Shown: positions 17,845 to 26,609 of the stretch, in pieces
How positions within the stretch are numbered: the stretch's first letter is position 1
Layout of the letters: every line of letters starts with the position of its first letter
Position numbers and translations under genes: made by a program
Assembly (NCBI RefSeq): GCF_020618475.1
Contig: NZ_CP085335.1
Location: forward strand, 186,001-250,000
Direction: 5' to 3'
From: Haladaptatus halobius
GTDB lineage: Archaea > Halobacteriota > Halobacteria > Halobacteriales > Haladaptataceae
Length of the DNA: 64,000 bases
The notes under the pieces: generated by a model
What the model saw: only the letters and a program-made list of their open reading frames with translations
The model's database searches: none
What the model was told of the DNA's origin: nothing

Positions 17845-18426
17845 ATGAGTCTCGACGCTGGCGTCATCGCCGTGCAGGGCGACGTGAGCGAGCACGCCGA
17901 CGCGATCCGGCGGGCCGCCGCCGCGCACGGCGAAACCGCGGAAGTCACGGAGATTCGCCAGTCCGGCGTCGTTCCGGACTGCGACCTACTCTGCATGCCC
18001 GGCGGCGAATCGTCCGCCATCTCCCGCCTGCTTCAGTCGGAGGGCATCGCCCCGGAGATACGGTCCCACGTCGCGGACGGAAAGCCCATCCTGGCCACCT
18101 GCGCCGGTCTTATCGTCGCCGCGGCGGACGCGGGCGACGACCGCGTCGAGAACCTCGAACTCGTGGACGTGACCGTCCAGCGCAACGCCTTCGGGCGGCA
18201 GAAGGATAGCTTCGAAGCCCCGCTCGACGTGACCGGCCTCGGCGACCCCTTCCCCGCCGTGTTCATCCGCGCGCCGCTCATCGGCGACGTCGGCGAGGCG
18301 GAGGTGCTCGCGGCGTGGGACGGGCGGCCGGTCGCGGTTCGGGATGGCCCCGTGGTCGGAACCTCCTTCCATCCAGAGTTGACGCCCGACGACCGCATCC
18401 ACGGCCTCGCGTTCTTCGGCGACTAG
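17845..18426 (+). CDS. pdxT: pyridoxal 5'-phosphate synthase glutaminase subunit
   Basis: A 193-residue class I glutamine amidotransferase that supplies ammonia to PdxS for direct synthesis of pyridoxal phosphate. It shows GVIAVQGDVSEHADAI, the PGGESSAI oxyanion segment, the nucleophile Cys in LATCAGLIV, and the His-x-Glu pair in GTSFHPELT. pdxS is not in the window, so the two subunits are encoded apart. Length is standard. It lies just downstream of sec61-beta and could be co-transcribed with it. Confidence 0.95.
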   Translation: MSLDAGVIAVQGDVSEHADAIRRAAAAHGETAEVTEIRQSGVVPDCDLLCMPGGESSAISRLLQSEGIAPEIRSHVADGKPILATCAGLIVAAADAGDDRVENLELVDVTVQRNAFGRQKDSFEAPLDVTGLGDPFPAVFIRAPLIGDVGEAEVLAAWDGRPVAVRDGPVVGTSFHPELTPDDRIHGLAFFGD

Positions 18427-18662
18427 CGGGGTGGTGCATCGATTTCGACGCCACCGTTATCGCGTCGTTGAAATCGCGGGCCACGTCACCGGAAACGCTC
18501 GGTCTTCGGCGACGCTGGCACCCGGTTCGTCGCCCTCCATTTTCTGCGACGGTCGCGTTTCTCCCGTCGCCCTTCGTCTTCGGCGACGGTCGCATTCGCT
18601 CATCGCCCTACCAACGTACGTAGGTATCAGGTACTTGGTCGTGACCCGCCACTACTAACTCG

Positions 18663-19040
18663 ATGATCGAGTGGGAAACGGAATTCGATAGAGGAGCACT
18701 GCTGGCCGACGAGGAGCGCGACGTACCGGTCGACCTACTGTTCGAGGTGTTCGGGAGTCCACGTCGGCGACGCATCTGCTCTCGCCTCGACGACGAATCG
18801 ACGACCGTCTTGATAGATGACCTTGCCCGTCACATCGTCGAACAGGAGACCGGCACCCTCGCTGACGACGCATCGCCCGACGCGGTAGAGCAGGTCGAGA
18901 TACTGCTCTATCACGTCGACCTCCCGAAGATGGCGGAAGCGAATTTCGTCGCCTACGACCCGGAATCTGGTCTCGTCGCCCCCGGAGACGACATCGAGCT
19001 AGCCGCGAACTACCTCGAATTCCTAGAGTACACGTTTTAA
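18663..19040 (+). CDS. DUF7344-type winged-helix protein
   Basis: A 125-residue acidic protein with a winged-helix pattern: LLFEVFGSPRRRRICSRL, then VLIDDLARHIV and the family mark LLYHVDLPKMAEANFVAYD. DUF7344 proteins are abundant in haloarchaea and are presumed DNA-binding regulators. A second copy is at 49076-49438 and a possible decayed copy is near 24903. It ends 27 bases before truD. The 236-base gap upstream (18427-18662) holds no gene. It contains a small palindromic patch, ACGTACGT, at about 18614. Confidence 0.75.
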   Translation: MIEWETEFDRGALLADEERDVPVDLLFEVFGSPRRRRICSRLDDESTTVLIDDLARHIVEQETGTLADDASPDAVEQVEILLYHVDLPKMAEANFVAYDPESGLVAPGDDIELAANYLEFLEYTF

Positions 19041-19067
19041 TCCCGCCCGGGTTCACTTCCCGAACGA

Positions 19068-20405
19068 ATGCGCGAGGCACACCCCATCGAGACCGCGGTC
19101 GGAATGGAGTTCTACGTCAGCGACGCCGACGGCGTGGGCGGTCGACTCCGCGAGGCGAATGACGACTTCCGAGTGCGGGAGATCGAACGATTCGACGCCG
19201 AACCGCTCGACGCCGACCCGGGTTCGTACCCGCACCTCGTCGTCCGGGCGACCCTCCGCGGGTGGGATACGAACGACTTCGCCCGCAGGCTCTCCGGAGC
19301 GCTCGGAATCAGCCGCGAACGCGTCTCGTGGGCCGGAACGAAGGACAAGCGCGCGGTAACGACGCAGTTGTTCAGCCTCCGGAAAGTTTCGCCCGACGAC
19401 CTCCCGGAAATCTCGGGCGCCGACATCGAACCCGTGGGGCGGGCGGGACGGGCGCTCCAGTTCGGCGACCTCGCCGGCAACGAGTTCGAAATAACCGTCT
19501 TGAATCCCGACCGCCCGGCGAACGCCGAACGAATCGCGGACGAACTGCGGGCGTTCGTCGGCGGGCGGGACGCAGAACGGCTCGCGGTTCCCAACTTCTT
19601 CGGCCAGCAGCGATTCGGCAGTCGACGACCGGTCACGCACGAGGTCGGCCTGCACATCGTCCGCGGCGAGTGGGAAGAGGCGGTGATGGCCTACGTCGGC
19701 AACCCCTTCGAGACGGAACCCGAGGACACGCAACGAGCCCGCCGGACGGTCGAGGACGTCGCGCCCGATTGGAACGCCGCGCTCGACGTCCTGCCGAAGC
19801 GACTCGACTTCGAGCGAGCGATGGTACACCAACTCGCCGAGAACGGCGGTGACGACCCCGCCCCGGAGGAGTTCCGGGTCGCGTTGGAGGCCTTGCCGAC
19901 CAACCTCCAGAGACTGCTCGTGAACGCGGCCCAATCGTTCGTCTTCAATCGAATCCTCAGCGAACGACTGCGCCGGGGGCTTCCGTTCAACGAACCTGTC
20001 GCCGGCGACGTGGTCTGTTTCGCCGAGGAGGTCGACGGACTGGTCGTCCCGGACGTCGACCGACGACAGCGTGTGACCGAGAAGCGCGTTCGCACCGTCG
20101 AACGCCACTGCGAGCGCGGTCGGGCATTCGTCACCGCGCCGCTGGTCGGCACCGAGACGGAACTCGCCGATGGCGAACAGGGGGACATAGAGCGCGAGGT
20201 GCTCGCCGACCTCGACCTCGAACCCGCCGATTTCAACTCGCCGGGGGAGTTCTACTCGACCGGAACCCGGCGGGCGATGCTGGTGCGAACCGACTTCACG
20301 TTGTCGCACGATCCGCTCTCGTTCGGATTTTCGCTCCCCTCGGGGTCGTACGCCACCGTATTCCTGCGAGAGTTCCTGAAAGCCGACCCCCTCGATATGG
20401 GATAG
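19068..20405 (+). CDS. truD: tRNA pseudouridine(13) synthase TruD
   Basis: A 445-residue enzyme that converts U13 of certain tRNAs to pseudouridine. The catalytic Asp lies in [14 protein letters not shown], with [10 protein letters not shown] (TruD motif) and [18 protein letters not shown] further on. The TRUD insertion domain lies in the middle third. Length is normal for archaeal TruD. The start at 19068 follows the DUF7344 gene by 27 bases, so the two may share a transcript. Confidence 0.95.
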   Translation: MREAHPIETAVGMEFYVSDADGVGGRLREANDDFRVREIERFDAEPLDADPGSYPHLVVRATLRGWDTNDFARRLSGALGISRERVSWAGTKDKRAVTTQLFSLRKVSPDDLPEISGADIEPVGRAGRALQFGDLAGNEFEITVLNPDRPANAERIADELRAFVGGRDAERLAVPNFFGQQRFGSRRPVTHEVGLHIVRGEWEEAVMAYVGNPFETEPEDTQRARRTVEDVAPDWNAALDVLPKRLDFERAMVHQLAENGGDDPAPEEFRVALEALPTNLQRLLVNAAQSFVFNRILSERLRRGLPFNEPVAGDVVCFAEEVDGLVVPDVDRRQRVTEKRVRTVERHCERGRAFVTAPLVGTETELADGEQGDIEREVLADLDLEPADFNSPGEFYSTGTRRAMLVRTDFTLSHDPLSFGFSLPSGSYATVFLREFLKADPLDMG

Positions 20406-20446
20406 GACTTTCCGCCTCGCCGTCGTACCCCGGCGGGGGACCGGGG

Positions 20447-20884
20447 ATGGAGACGAGAACTAGAACCGACCGAATTCAGCGGGAGATCGACACCGCGCTC
20501 GCGGAAGGGTGGCGCATCGAATCCGAGACGCCCGACAGGGTCGTGCTCGTGAAGCGAAACTACGGCGACTTCGGCGTTCACATCGTCCTCGCGCTGCTGA
20601 CGTTCTGGTGGACGCTCGGCGTCGGGAACCTCGCCTACGCCGCCTACAAGTACGTCAACGATTCCCAGCGTCGCGTCCTCTGGGAGTCGGAACGCGAATG
20701 CCCGGAGTGTGGGACGACGGTCGCCCCCGACGCGAACTACTGTCGCAACTGCGGGACGGAACTGCCGACCGACCCGGAACCGGTCGGCATGACCTGCCCG
20801 AACTGCGGGGCCGCGGTCGCGGAGGGTGCGAAGTACTGTAGCTCGTGCGGCGCGGGAATCGCGGAGGTGATGGAAGGGGCCTGA
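20447..20884 (+). CDS. membrane-associated double zinc-ribbon protein
   Basis: A 145-residue protein. Residues 1-40 are a soluble segment resembling those that precede a hydrophobic hairpin in haloarchaeal zinc-ribbon proteins. A hydrophobic stretch follows (VHIVLALLTFWWTLGVGNL). Two zinc ribbons complete it, with CPECGTTVAPDANYCRNCG and CPNCGAAVAEGAKYCSSCG. All eight cysteines are present. The partner and function are unknown. It ends 5 bases before the convergent broken membrane gene. Confidence 0.75.
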   Translation: METRTRTDRIQREIDTALAEGWRIESETPDRVVLVKRNYGDFGVHIVLALLTFWWTLGVGNLAYAAYKYVNDSQRRVLWESERECPECGTTVAPDANYCRNCGTELPTDPEPVGMTCPNCGAAVAEGAKYCSSCGAGIAEVMEGA

Positions 20885-20888
20885 CTCC

Positions 20889-22188
20889 TCACTTCTTCGT
20901 CGGCGTCGCGCGTCCGAGGAAGAACGCTGGCAGGCTGAACAGTACGATGAAGACGAGGACGAACACGGTGAACAGGACGGAGAAAACGATATCTAACGGC
21001 GTCCCGACGCGAGTGACCGGTCTCGTCGCCGCGATGATAACCGCGAGCAGCGTCGGCGGGAGGACGACGGCCGTGCGGCGATATCGGAGGTCGGTCGCGG
21101 CGTAGCCGACGACCGACATCGAGAGCAGTAGGAGGGTGGCGAACGCGGCGAACAGGAAGTCGGTCACGCCGTAGAAGTTCAGTTCGAGGAGCCGCGAGAC
21201 GAGGTACGGATCGGTGAGCGCGACGGTAACGACCGTCACGACGAGACCGACCGACCACGCGAGTATCGCGGCGACGAACCCACGCTTCAGGGTCGGACGA
21301 GCGTCGGAGGTGGCGAAAAGGGAGAGCGCGATATACGCACTCCCCGCGAAGAGTGCGCCGAGCGAGTACCGTCCGTCTCCCATGACGACGGCCTGTGAAA
21401 TACCGAACAGCAGTCCGACGACCCGATGCCGCCGACGATTTTCGCAGTCAGTCGAGCCGTCGCGTCGCTCCGTTTCACGGTTTTTCCACCGACCCAAACG
21501 AATCCGACGAGAAGCGCGAACAGCGTCATCGCGGGTAAAAGTACGTCGAAGAACAAGTTACGAACCACGTCCGCGAGCGTCTCGGCCACCGCGACGAAAC
21601 TCCACATCTCACCGACGACATCGCTCGATTGGGCGAAGGTGACGAACGGGCCGTCTCCCCCGTCCCGATACTCGGTCAGCGTGAACTCGTTTCCGGCCGC
21701 CGATGCGCCGGTCGGCGCGCGCGTAACGGCGGTTCCCGGCGGCCCGCGAACCGTCAGTCGAGCCGCGCCGAGGTCGGCGTAGTTCCACGTCCCCGGTTCG
21801 TGGAAGTGGTCGAAACGAAGGACGCCGCCGGGAGTGCGAGTCACCGCCTGGTCATCCGATATCGGAGGACGACGACGTCGTCGGACGTGACGCGGGCGTC
21901 GCGGAGCGTCGTGGGTGTGGGCGCGTCGAACGCACCATCCGCGGCGGCGACGAGCGCGTAACGATTCTCGCTGAAGTTCCGAATCTCGTCGTCCGCCAAT
22001 CGGTTGCGAATCGTCCAGTCCGCGATACCGTTCTCGTGAATGACGACCGTGGCGGTGCTTCGCTCGATGTCGGTTCCGACGCCGCTGCACGGGGTACAAA
22101 CGTCGACGGGAGGTCTCGCCCCGAGAATCGGTGTCGTGACCGCGACGAGAACGACGAGTACGAGGAGGGCGAAGGTTCGGGAACGCAT
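20889..22188 (-). pseudogene. membrane protein gene broken by two frameshifts
   Basis: Three minus-strand reading frames join into one plausible protein. The first (22188 to about 21850) has a signal peptide (MRSRTFALLVLVVLVAVTTP) and an extracellular domain. The second (about 21850 to 21420) continues that domain from LRFDHFHEPGTWNYAD and has one membrane helix (LLPAMTLFALLVGFVWVGG). The third (about 21420 to 20889) has five or six more helices. The joins are at about 21845-21855 and 21415-21435, each needing a one-base change. The family is not recognised. Either the gene is decaying or the assembly has two errors here. Confidence 0.65.
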
Positions 22189-22283
22189 GCTCCAAATCGT
22201 ATTTCGTCCGATAAGTTTCTTTCCGCCACAGAAGACGGAGTTGGAACGTGGAGATTAAACGCGACGCTCCGAAAGTGACTCCC

Positions 22284-23000
22284 ATGGAGTGTCGGCAGTG
22301 CGCGTCCTCGCTCGAACGCCCCGGCGACTACTGTCTGGTCTGCCGGACGCGCAACGCCGACGCGGTGGTTCTCGACCTTGACCGCGACCACGCCGCGATG
22401 ACGATGCTGCTGGACGAGGACGCGGTGGGCGCGACCGACGTGCGGACGACGCCCGAGGACGGGGAGCGGGAGGTCGTCGAACTCCGCAACTTCGCGGGGC
22501 GCGTCGCGGACGAAGTCCGGCGAAAGCGCCCTGAGGAGGTGTACGCGGCGGGCGACCGAGACGTGATTCGGGCGGTGCGCGCCCAACTGCGCCATGATTT
22601 CTACCGGGTGGGCGACGAGCGCCCGGTGGGGGAGGTGCTCGAACGCCGAAACGAACGGTCGCTGGAGGTCGTGGAGACCGACCCGGGCGACAAACTCGGC
22701 GGCGCGCACACCACGCTCATCGGCAACCGGGACGGGATGCGCGCGATTCGGGAGGTCGCTCGCCACCCGCACGTCAAGAAGATAATCCCCGGACCCATCA
22801 GCGCGGGCGGGTCGAGTTCCCCGTCCGGCGTCCGGGCCAAGGCGACCCGTGCCGACGAGAACGGGAACGTTCGTCTCCTCCTGCGCGACGGTTCGAGCGT
22901 CCAGGAGAATCGTGTCGTCACCACCGCTATGGATCGAGAGCGCGGCGAACGAGTGCGAGACGACTTGAACGAAGTGCTCGCGGAGACGGGGTTCCAGTAG
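22284..23000 (+). CDS. DUF2103 metal-binding protein
   Basis: A 238-residue protein. It opens with a zinc-binding C4 motif (CRQCASSLERPGDYCLVC), has a long middle domain, and ends with a DUF2103 region (NRDGMRAIREVARHPHVKKIIPGPI, then ENGNVRLLLRDGSSVQENRVVTTA). DUF2103 is described only as a predicted metal-binding family. The start at 22284 places the first Cys three residues in; a longer in-frame start 12 codons upstream looks non-coding. No operon partner is obvious. Confidence 0.82.
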   Translation: MECRQCASSLERPGDYCLVCRTRNADAVVLDLDRDHAAMTMLLDEDAVGATDVRTTPEDGEREVVELRNFAGRVADEVRRKRPEEVYAAGDRDVIRAVRAQLRHDFYRVGDERPVGEVLERRNERSLEVVETDPGDKLGGAHTTLIGNRDGMRAIREVARHPHVKKIIPGPISAGGSSSPSGVRAKATRADENGNVRLLLRDGSSVQENRVVTTAMDRERGERVRDDLNEVLAETGFQ

Positions 23001-23041
23001 CCACAGACCTTTTGGGCGTGGCTCTAATTATATGTAATTAC

Positions 23042-23200
23042 ATGACCTCACGCTACGACGCGGTGCTCGCGGCGATACCGACGCTCTCGGGCGGTGGATT
23101 CGTAGCGGCACAGTTCACGTCGCTTCCGTTGGCGGTGCTCGGATTGGTCGGGGCGGTGCTCGTGGTTGGGTACGCGCTGGCGCGACCACCACGCGATTGA
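23042..23200 (+). CDS. small two-helix membrane protein
   Basis: A 52-residue protein starting MTSRYDAVLAAIPTLSGGG, with two hydrophobic helices separated by a short turn and a polar tail (ARPPRD). It sits 43 bases before rpl37ae on the same strand. Small two-helix proteins of this type are common in haloarchaea. I do not recognise a function. The upstream TTATATGTAATTACATG supplies an A+T-rich promoter-like stretch that runs into the start codon. Confidence 0.6.
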   Translation: MTSRYDAVLAAIPTLSGGGFVAAQFTSLPLAVLGLVGAVLVVGYALARPPRD

Positions 23201-23243
23201 ACTCAAAGGGTTTATCAGTCCTCTCGGGTAATTTCTCGGTACT

Positions 23244-23522
23244 ATGGCCGAAGACTCTAAATCACGAACCGGTAGCGCCGGACGGTTCGGAGCGCGATAC
23301 GGTCGCGTCGCCCGAAAGCGGGTCTCAGAAATCGAGGCGGACAAGAACGAGAACCACACTTGCCCGGACTGTGGAAGCAGCAGCGTCGACCGGAAGGGAA
23401 CCGGTATCTGGGCGTGCGGTCGGTGCGGCTACGAGTTCGCCGGCGGTACCTACCGCCCGCAGACGCCCGCCGGACGAACCGTCAAACGCTCCATCCGCGC
23501 CGCCCTCGCCGACGAAGAATGA
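23244..23522 (+). CDS. rpl37ae: 50S ribosomal protein L37ae
   Basis: A 92-residue ribosomal protein (eL43). It has a basic N terminus ([19 protein letters not shown]) and a C2-C2 zinc ribbon formed by CPDCGSSSV and [10 protein letters not shown], followed by GGTYRPQTP. It binds 23S rRNA in the large subunit. Its stop overlaps the rpoP start by 4 bases (ATGA). It is first in a conserved archaeal information-processing operon with rpoP and pcc1. Confidence 0.96.
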   Translation: MAEDSKSRTGSAGRFGARYGRVARKRVSEIEADKNENHTCPDCGSSSVDRKGTGIWACGRCGYEFAGGTYRPQTPAGRTVKRSIRAALADEE

Positions 23523-23653
23523 GTTACAAGTGCTCGCGCTGCAAACGGGACGTCGAACTGGACGAGTACGGCGGCGTCCGCTGTCCGTACTGCGGACACC
23601 GCGTCCTGCTGAAAGAGCGGAGCCGCGACGTGAAGCAAGTCGAAGTCCGGTAA
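23519..23653 (+). CDS. rpoP: DNA-directed RNA polymerase subunit P (Rpo12)
   Basis: A 44-residue zinc-ribbon subunit of archaeal RNA polymerase, homologous to eukaryotic Rpb12. The four ligands are in [10 protein letters not shown] and CPYCGHRVL, and the C terminus KQVEVR is typical. It overlaps rpl37ae by 4 bases and is followed 4 bases later by pcc1, so the three genes are translated from one message. Confidence 0.95.
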   Translation: MSYKCSRCKRDVELDEYGGVRCPYCGHRVLLKERSRDVKQVEVR

Positions 23654-23657
23654 CGCC

Positions 23658-23894
23658 GTGTCTCACGACGTGCTTCTCGAATTCGACTACGAATCCGACG
23701 AGCGTGCGACACTGATTTTCCGAAGCGTCGAACGAGAGGTCGGCGAGATAGACGGCGACCGCTCGCGGACGACCGTCAAGCGGGACGGAAGGACGGTCGT
23801 CGTTCGGGTTTCCGCCGACGACCTCGTGGCGCTCCGGGCGGCGCTGAACACGTGGCAGACGTTGGTGGGGGTCGCGGAGAAGGTTTCGGGATGA
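23658..23894 (+). CDS. pcc1: KEOPS complex subunit Pcc1
   Basis: A 78-residue protein with a GTG start. It shows the Pcc1 pattern: an N-terminal strand (VLLEFDYES), VVVRVSADDLVALRAALNTWQTLV and a C-terminal helix. Pcc1 dimerises and bridges Kae1 in the KEOPS complex, which makes the t6A modification of tRNA. It directly follows rpoP. In many archaea prefoldin beta comes next; here it is separated by about 3.4 kb of accessory genes. Confidence 0.9.
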   Translation: MSHDVLLEFDYESDERATLIFRSVEREVGEIDGDRSRTTVKRDGRTVVVRVSADDLVALRAALNTWQTLVGVAEKVSG

Positions 23895-23897
23895 GGG

Positions 23898-24851
23898 TTA
23901 TCCTCCGTTCGACTCCGGAACGAAGTAGCCGTACGCGGCAGTGCGCCGCGCGACAGTTGCGACCCGAAGGATGAACGAAACGAGGACTGCTACCGGCGAG
24001 AGTACCACCGCGACGATCAGACTGACGATGACCACAAGCGGGTCGTACCCGAGCGGCGTCGTCGGGAGGGAACGGTAGCTCATTATCGTCAGTCCCGAAA
24101 CGACGATGGAGAGGACGCCGGTATAGAGTATGTAACGGGAGAGCTGTGCGAGTTCGCGTTGGATGAATATCATCTTGAAGTACTGTCGCGCCGTGTCGAG
24201 TTGGACGAGCAGGTTTTGAATGTCTTCGAGTATCTGCTTCGTCGCGTCCGAGAGCGCATCCGTGTGTTTCGCCCTGAACCGCCGAGTCTCGTACTGCTGC
24301 ATCGAGTCGTTGTAGTCGAGGATGACCGAGAGCACGACGAAGAGGTCGGCGCGCGGATCGTCCAGTCTGGCGATCTCGTCGTCCACCCGTTCGAACAGTC
24401 GCGCGTACTCTTCCTTCTCCTCCCCGACTTCCGAACTTCCGCACTTCTCTTCGAACGAACGAACGCGCTCGTCGAGCGCACGAAACAGCTCGCGGAGGAA
24501 CGCCGCCGTATTCGGCGGACTCACGAGGAGGTCGATCTGCTCTCCGACCTCCTCTCGGAACTCCACCATCGCCTCTAACTGCCGTTTTTGGTTCTTAACC
24601 CCGCCGAACTCCTGCGAGAGAATGAGTTGATTCACGGCCACGACGACCGTGACGAGCGTCAGGATTCCGTTCACCACCCCGTTCATCAGCCACATGAGTC
24701 GCGCCGGGTTGGTCAGCAGGAACAGCTTGGCGACCCCGAACACGACGTTCACGGCGAATATCCCTACGAGAATCCCGACGGCGACGGTGAGGCGGTCTCC
24801 CCGAAACAGCAACCACCACAGCGCGCGGTCGAGATAGCCTCTCGGAGCCAC
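23898..24851 (-). CDS. membrane protein with helical cytoplasmic domain, unknown function
   Basis: A 317-residue protein. Two membrane helices lie near residues 22-50 and 55-80, a long charged helical region at about 85-230 (FREEVGEQIDLLV, FEEKCGSSEVGEEKEEYARLFERV), and two more helices at the C terminus. The layout suggests a homo-oligomeric membrane protein, but no known domain is certain. It ends 3 bases from the convergent pcc1 gene. It is the first of the genes that separate pcc1 from pfdB. Confidence 0.7.
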   Translation of the reverse strand: MAPRGYLDRALWWLLFRGDRLTVAVGILVGIFAVNVVFGVAKLFLLTNPARLMWLMNGVVNGILTLVTVVVAVNQLILSQEFGGVKNQKRQLEAMVEFREEVGEQIDLLVSPPNTAAFLRELFRALDERVRSFEEKCGSSEVGEEKEEYARLFERVDDEIARLDDPRADLFVVLSVILDYNDSMQQYETRRFRAKHTDALSDATKQILEDIQNLLVQLDTARQYFKMIFIQRELAQLSRYILYTGVLSIVVSGLTIMSYRSLPTTPLGYDPLVVIVSLIVAVVLSPVAVLVSFILRVATVARRTAAYGYFVPESNGG

Positions 24852-24902
24852 GTTACTTCCCTCCGCGCGACCGATAGTTTACAACTACTCTCATCCCTAC
24901 CG

Positions 24903-25110
24903 TTTACTACCGACTCCGTCCACCAACTGTTTGACGGCGACCGCCGCCGAGCGACCCTGCAACTGCTAGCCTTCGAGGATAGAGGTGATCGTTTCACGAC
25001 GACTTCGGCGTCGAATCGCAGTGGCGGACGAATCACCGAACGTGCTCGAATATCGGCGTTCCCGAATTTCCGACGTCCCGCCACTCGTCTCCGTCCGCCG
25101 GAGCGAACTA
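24903..25110 (+). pseudogene. possible decayed DUF7344-type gene
   Basis: Frame 24903 reads TTDSVHQLFDGDRRRATLQLL, like the first helices of DUF7344 proteins. After a frame change near 25005 another frame reads RRRIAVADESPNVLEYRRSRI and on to VPPLVS, which can be laid over the later part of that family. No start codon or intact frame remains. The match is by eye only and weak. Confidence 0.25.
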
Positions 25111-25515
25111 GGGTTCGTGGTCGACGCTATCGCCGAAATTCCACAGCCACGCACCGACGACTGTCCCACCCGATCCGGCCGCCGCGACCAGCGCGGCGGT
25201 CAGGAAAAACGGCTCCCTCCACGAACCACCGACGGAGTGAACGTTGTCCGGGTTCGGGACGAGGAAGTGGAAGTAGACGCCGAACGCGAGCGAGGCGGCC
25301 ATCGAGGCGACGAACACCGCGCTCCCGAGTCGCTCTCTCCCGCGCCACAGGAGCACGAACCCGACCACGGGTGCGATTGTCGCCACTCCGACGACGAACG
25401 CTGATTGAAACGGCATCAGCGGAACCGGCACGGCGGCGTGTGGAACGCCGTGAGCGAGATTGACGAGCAGGTACGCGCCGAGCGCGACGGCGGCGACCGT
25501 CAGTTTCCCCGTCAC
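25108..25515 (-). CDS. four-helix membrane protein, unknown function
   Basis: A 135-residue protein with four hydrophobic helices and a short acidic tail (GDSVDHEP). The GTG start at 25515 is set by a 4-base overlap with the stop of the upstream epimerase gene, so the two are probably translated together. A HGVPHAAVP loop after the first helix and HFLVPNPDNVHSVGG before the fourth look conserved and His-rich. No function is recognised. Confidence 0.7.
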   Translation of the reverse strand: MTGKLTVAAVALGAYLLVNLAHGVPHAAVPVPLMPFQSAFVVGVATIAPVVGFVLLWRGRERLGSAVFVASMAASLAFGVYFHFLVPNPDNVHSVGGSWREPFFLTAALVAAAGSGGTVVGAWLWNFGDSVDHEP

Positions 25516-26525
25516 TCGCCGCTCCTCACCCCGGATGCGGCGAGCGGTTCGGGAGACTCCCCGCCCGCCATCTCGGCGAGCGTCCCCTCCTCGCGCCACG
25601 TCTCGACCACGTCCGCGAGCCCCTCTCGATAGCTCGGGTAGCGCGGTTCCCAGTCGAACGTCTCGCGGAATCGCTCGTTCGAGGTCGGGGCCGAACTCGT
25701 CAACAAGCGAACCGACGCTTTGCCGACGAGGGGGCGCGCCAGCCACCCCGGAATCCGGCGGGGTTCGGGGGCGTTGAGTCGGTCGGCGAACGCTCGTACG
25801 AGCGTGGCGAGTGCGACCGGTTCGTCGTCGGTGACGTGCCAGAGGCCGGTCGCGTCGGATTCTGTCGCCGCGGCGAACGCCCGCGCCGCGTCCTCGACGT
25901 GGAGTATCGAAAGCGTCGCGTCCCGCCTTCCGAGGGGACCGCCGCCGAGGATGGGGAACCTCCCGTCGAGCAGTCCGGAACCCATCTGACGTGTGTGGGC
26001 AGAGTCTGGCGCGTAGAACCACCCGCAGCGCAGGATGCCGACTTCGAAGCCGTGTTCGTCGCCGCCCCGCCGGACGATCCGTTCCGCGTCGAGCGCGGAG
26101 CGCGTGGAACGGTCGGGGTTCGGCGGTGCGTCCTCGTCGAACGGCGCGCCGTCCGGTCGGCGGGCGAGCCACGTGATGCTCTGGAAGAGGAGTCGGCGGG
26201 CGTCTATCTCCGCGGCGACCGAAACGAGATTTCTGGCTCCCTCCGCGCGCACTCGGTCGTTTAGCACCCACTCCTCCTCGGTCGGTTTCGTGCTCGTCGG
26301 AATCGCGGTGGCGGCGTGGATCAGCACGTCGCACCCCGCCCCGGCGGTGCGGAGGGATTCACGGTCGAGCACGTCCCCGCGTCGCGGTTCGCCGCCGCGC
26401 TCGGCGACGAGTTCGTCACCTCGCGCATCGCGGGTGAGTCCGACGACGGCGTGGCCTCTGTCGGTAAGTTCGGTGACGAGTTGGCGACCGAGAACTCCGG
26501 TTGCCCCTGCGGCGAAGACGTTCAT
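25512..26525 (-). CDS. NAD(P)-dependent epimerase/dehydratase (extended SDR)
   Basis: A 337-residue extended short-chain dehydrogenase. The Rossmann motif MNVFAAGATGVLGRQLVTEL opens the protein, then GDVLDRESL and LIHAATAIP. The catalytic Ser region is LLFQSITWL, and the usual YxxxK is altered (the matching stretch, after STRSALDAERIV, lacks a clear Tyr-x-x-x-Lys), so classical SDR chemistry is uncertain. The substrate is probably a nucleotide sugar or quinone-like molecule. It is divergent from the HTH-10 gene across 84 bases and overlaps the downstream membrane gene. Confidence 0.82.
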   Translation of the reverse strand: MNVFAAGATGVLGRQLVTELTDRGHAVVGLTRDARGDELVAERGGEPRRGDVLDRESLRTAGAGCDVLIHAATAIPTSTKPTEEEWVLNDRVRAEGARNLVSVAAEIDARRLLFQSITWLARRPDGAPFDEDAPPNPDRSTRSALDAERIVRRGGDEHGFEVGILRCGWFYAPDSAHTRQMGSGLLDGRFPILGGGPLGRRDATLSILHVEDAARAFAAATESDATGLWHVTDDEPVALATLVRAFADRLNAPEPRRIPGWLARPLVGKASVRLLTSSAPTSNERFRETFDWEPRYPSYREGLADVVETWREEGTLAEMAGGESPEPLAASGVRSGE

Positions 26526-26580
26526 AGGTAGTGATTGGGGAGATTCGACGATAGCGGTTGTGCCGCAGTCGTCTGGTCGA

Positions 26581-26604
26581 TTTATAAGTGTCCGAACTGA
26601 CACT
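26581..26604 (+). promoter_or_regulatory. TATA element and inverted repeat before the HTH-10 gene
   Basis: TTTATAAG at 26581-26588 lies 26 bases before the ATG at 26610, the classic haloarchaeal TATA distance for a leaderless message. It is followed at once by an inverted repeat AGTGTC-CGAACT-GACACT (26587-26604) with perfect 6-base arms. A protein bound there would sit between TATA and the start site and could block initiation, so the repeat is a candidate operator. Confidence 0.55.
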
Positions 26605-26609
26605 CGACT

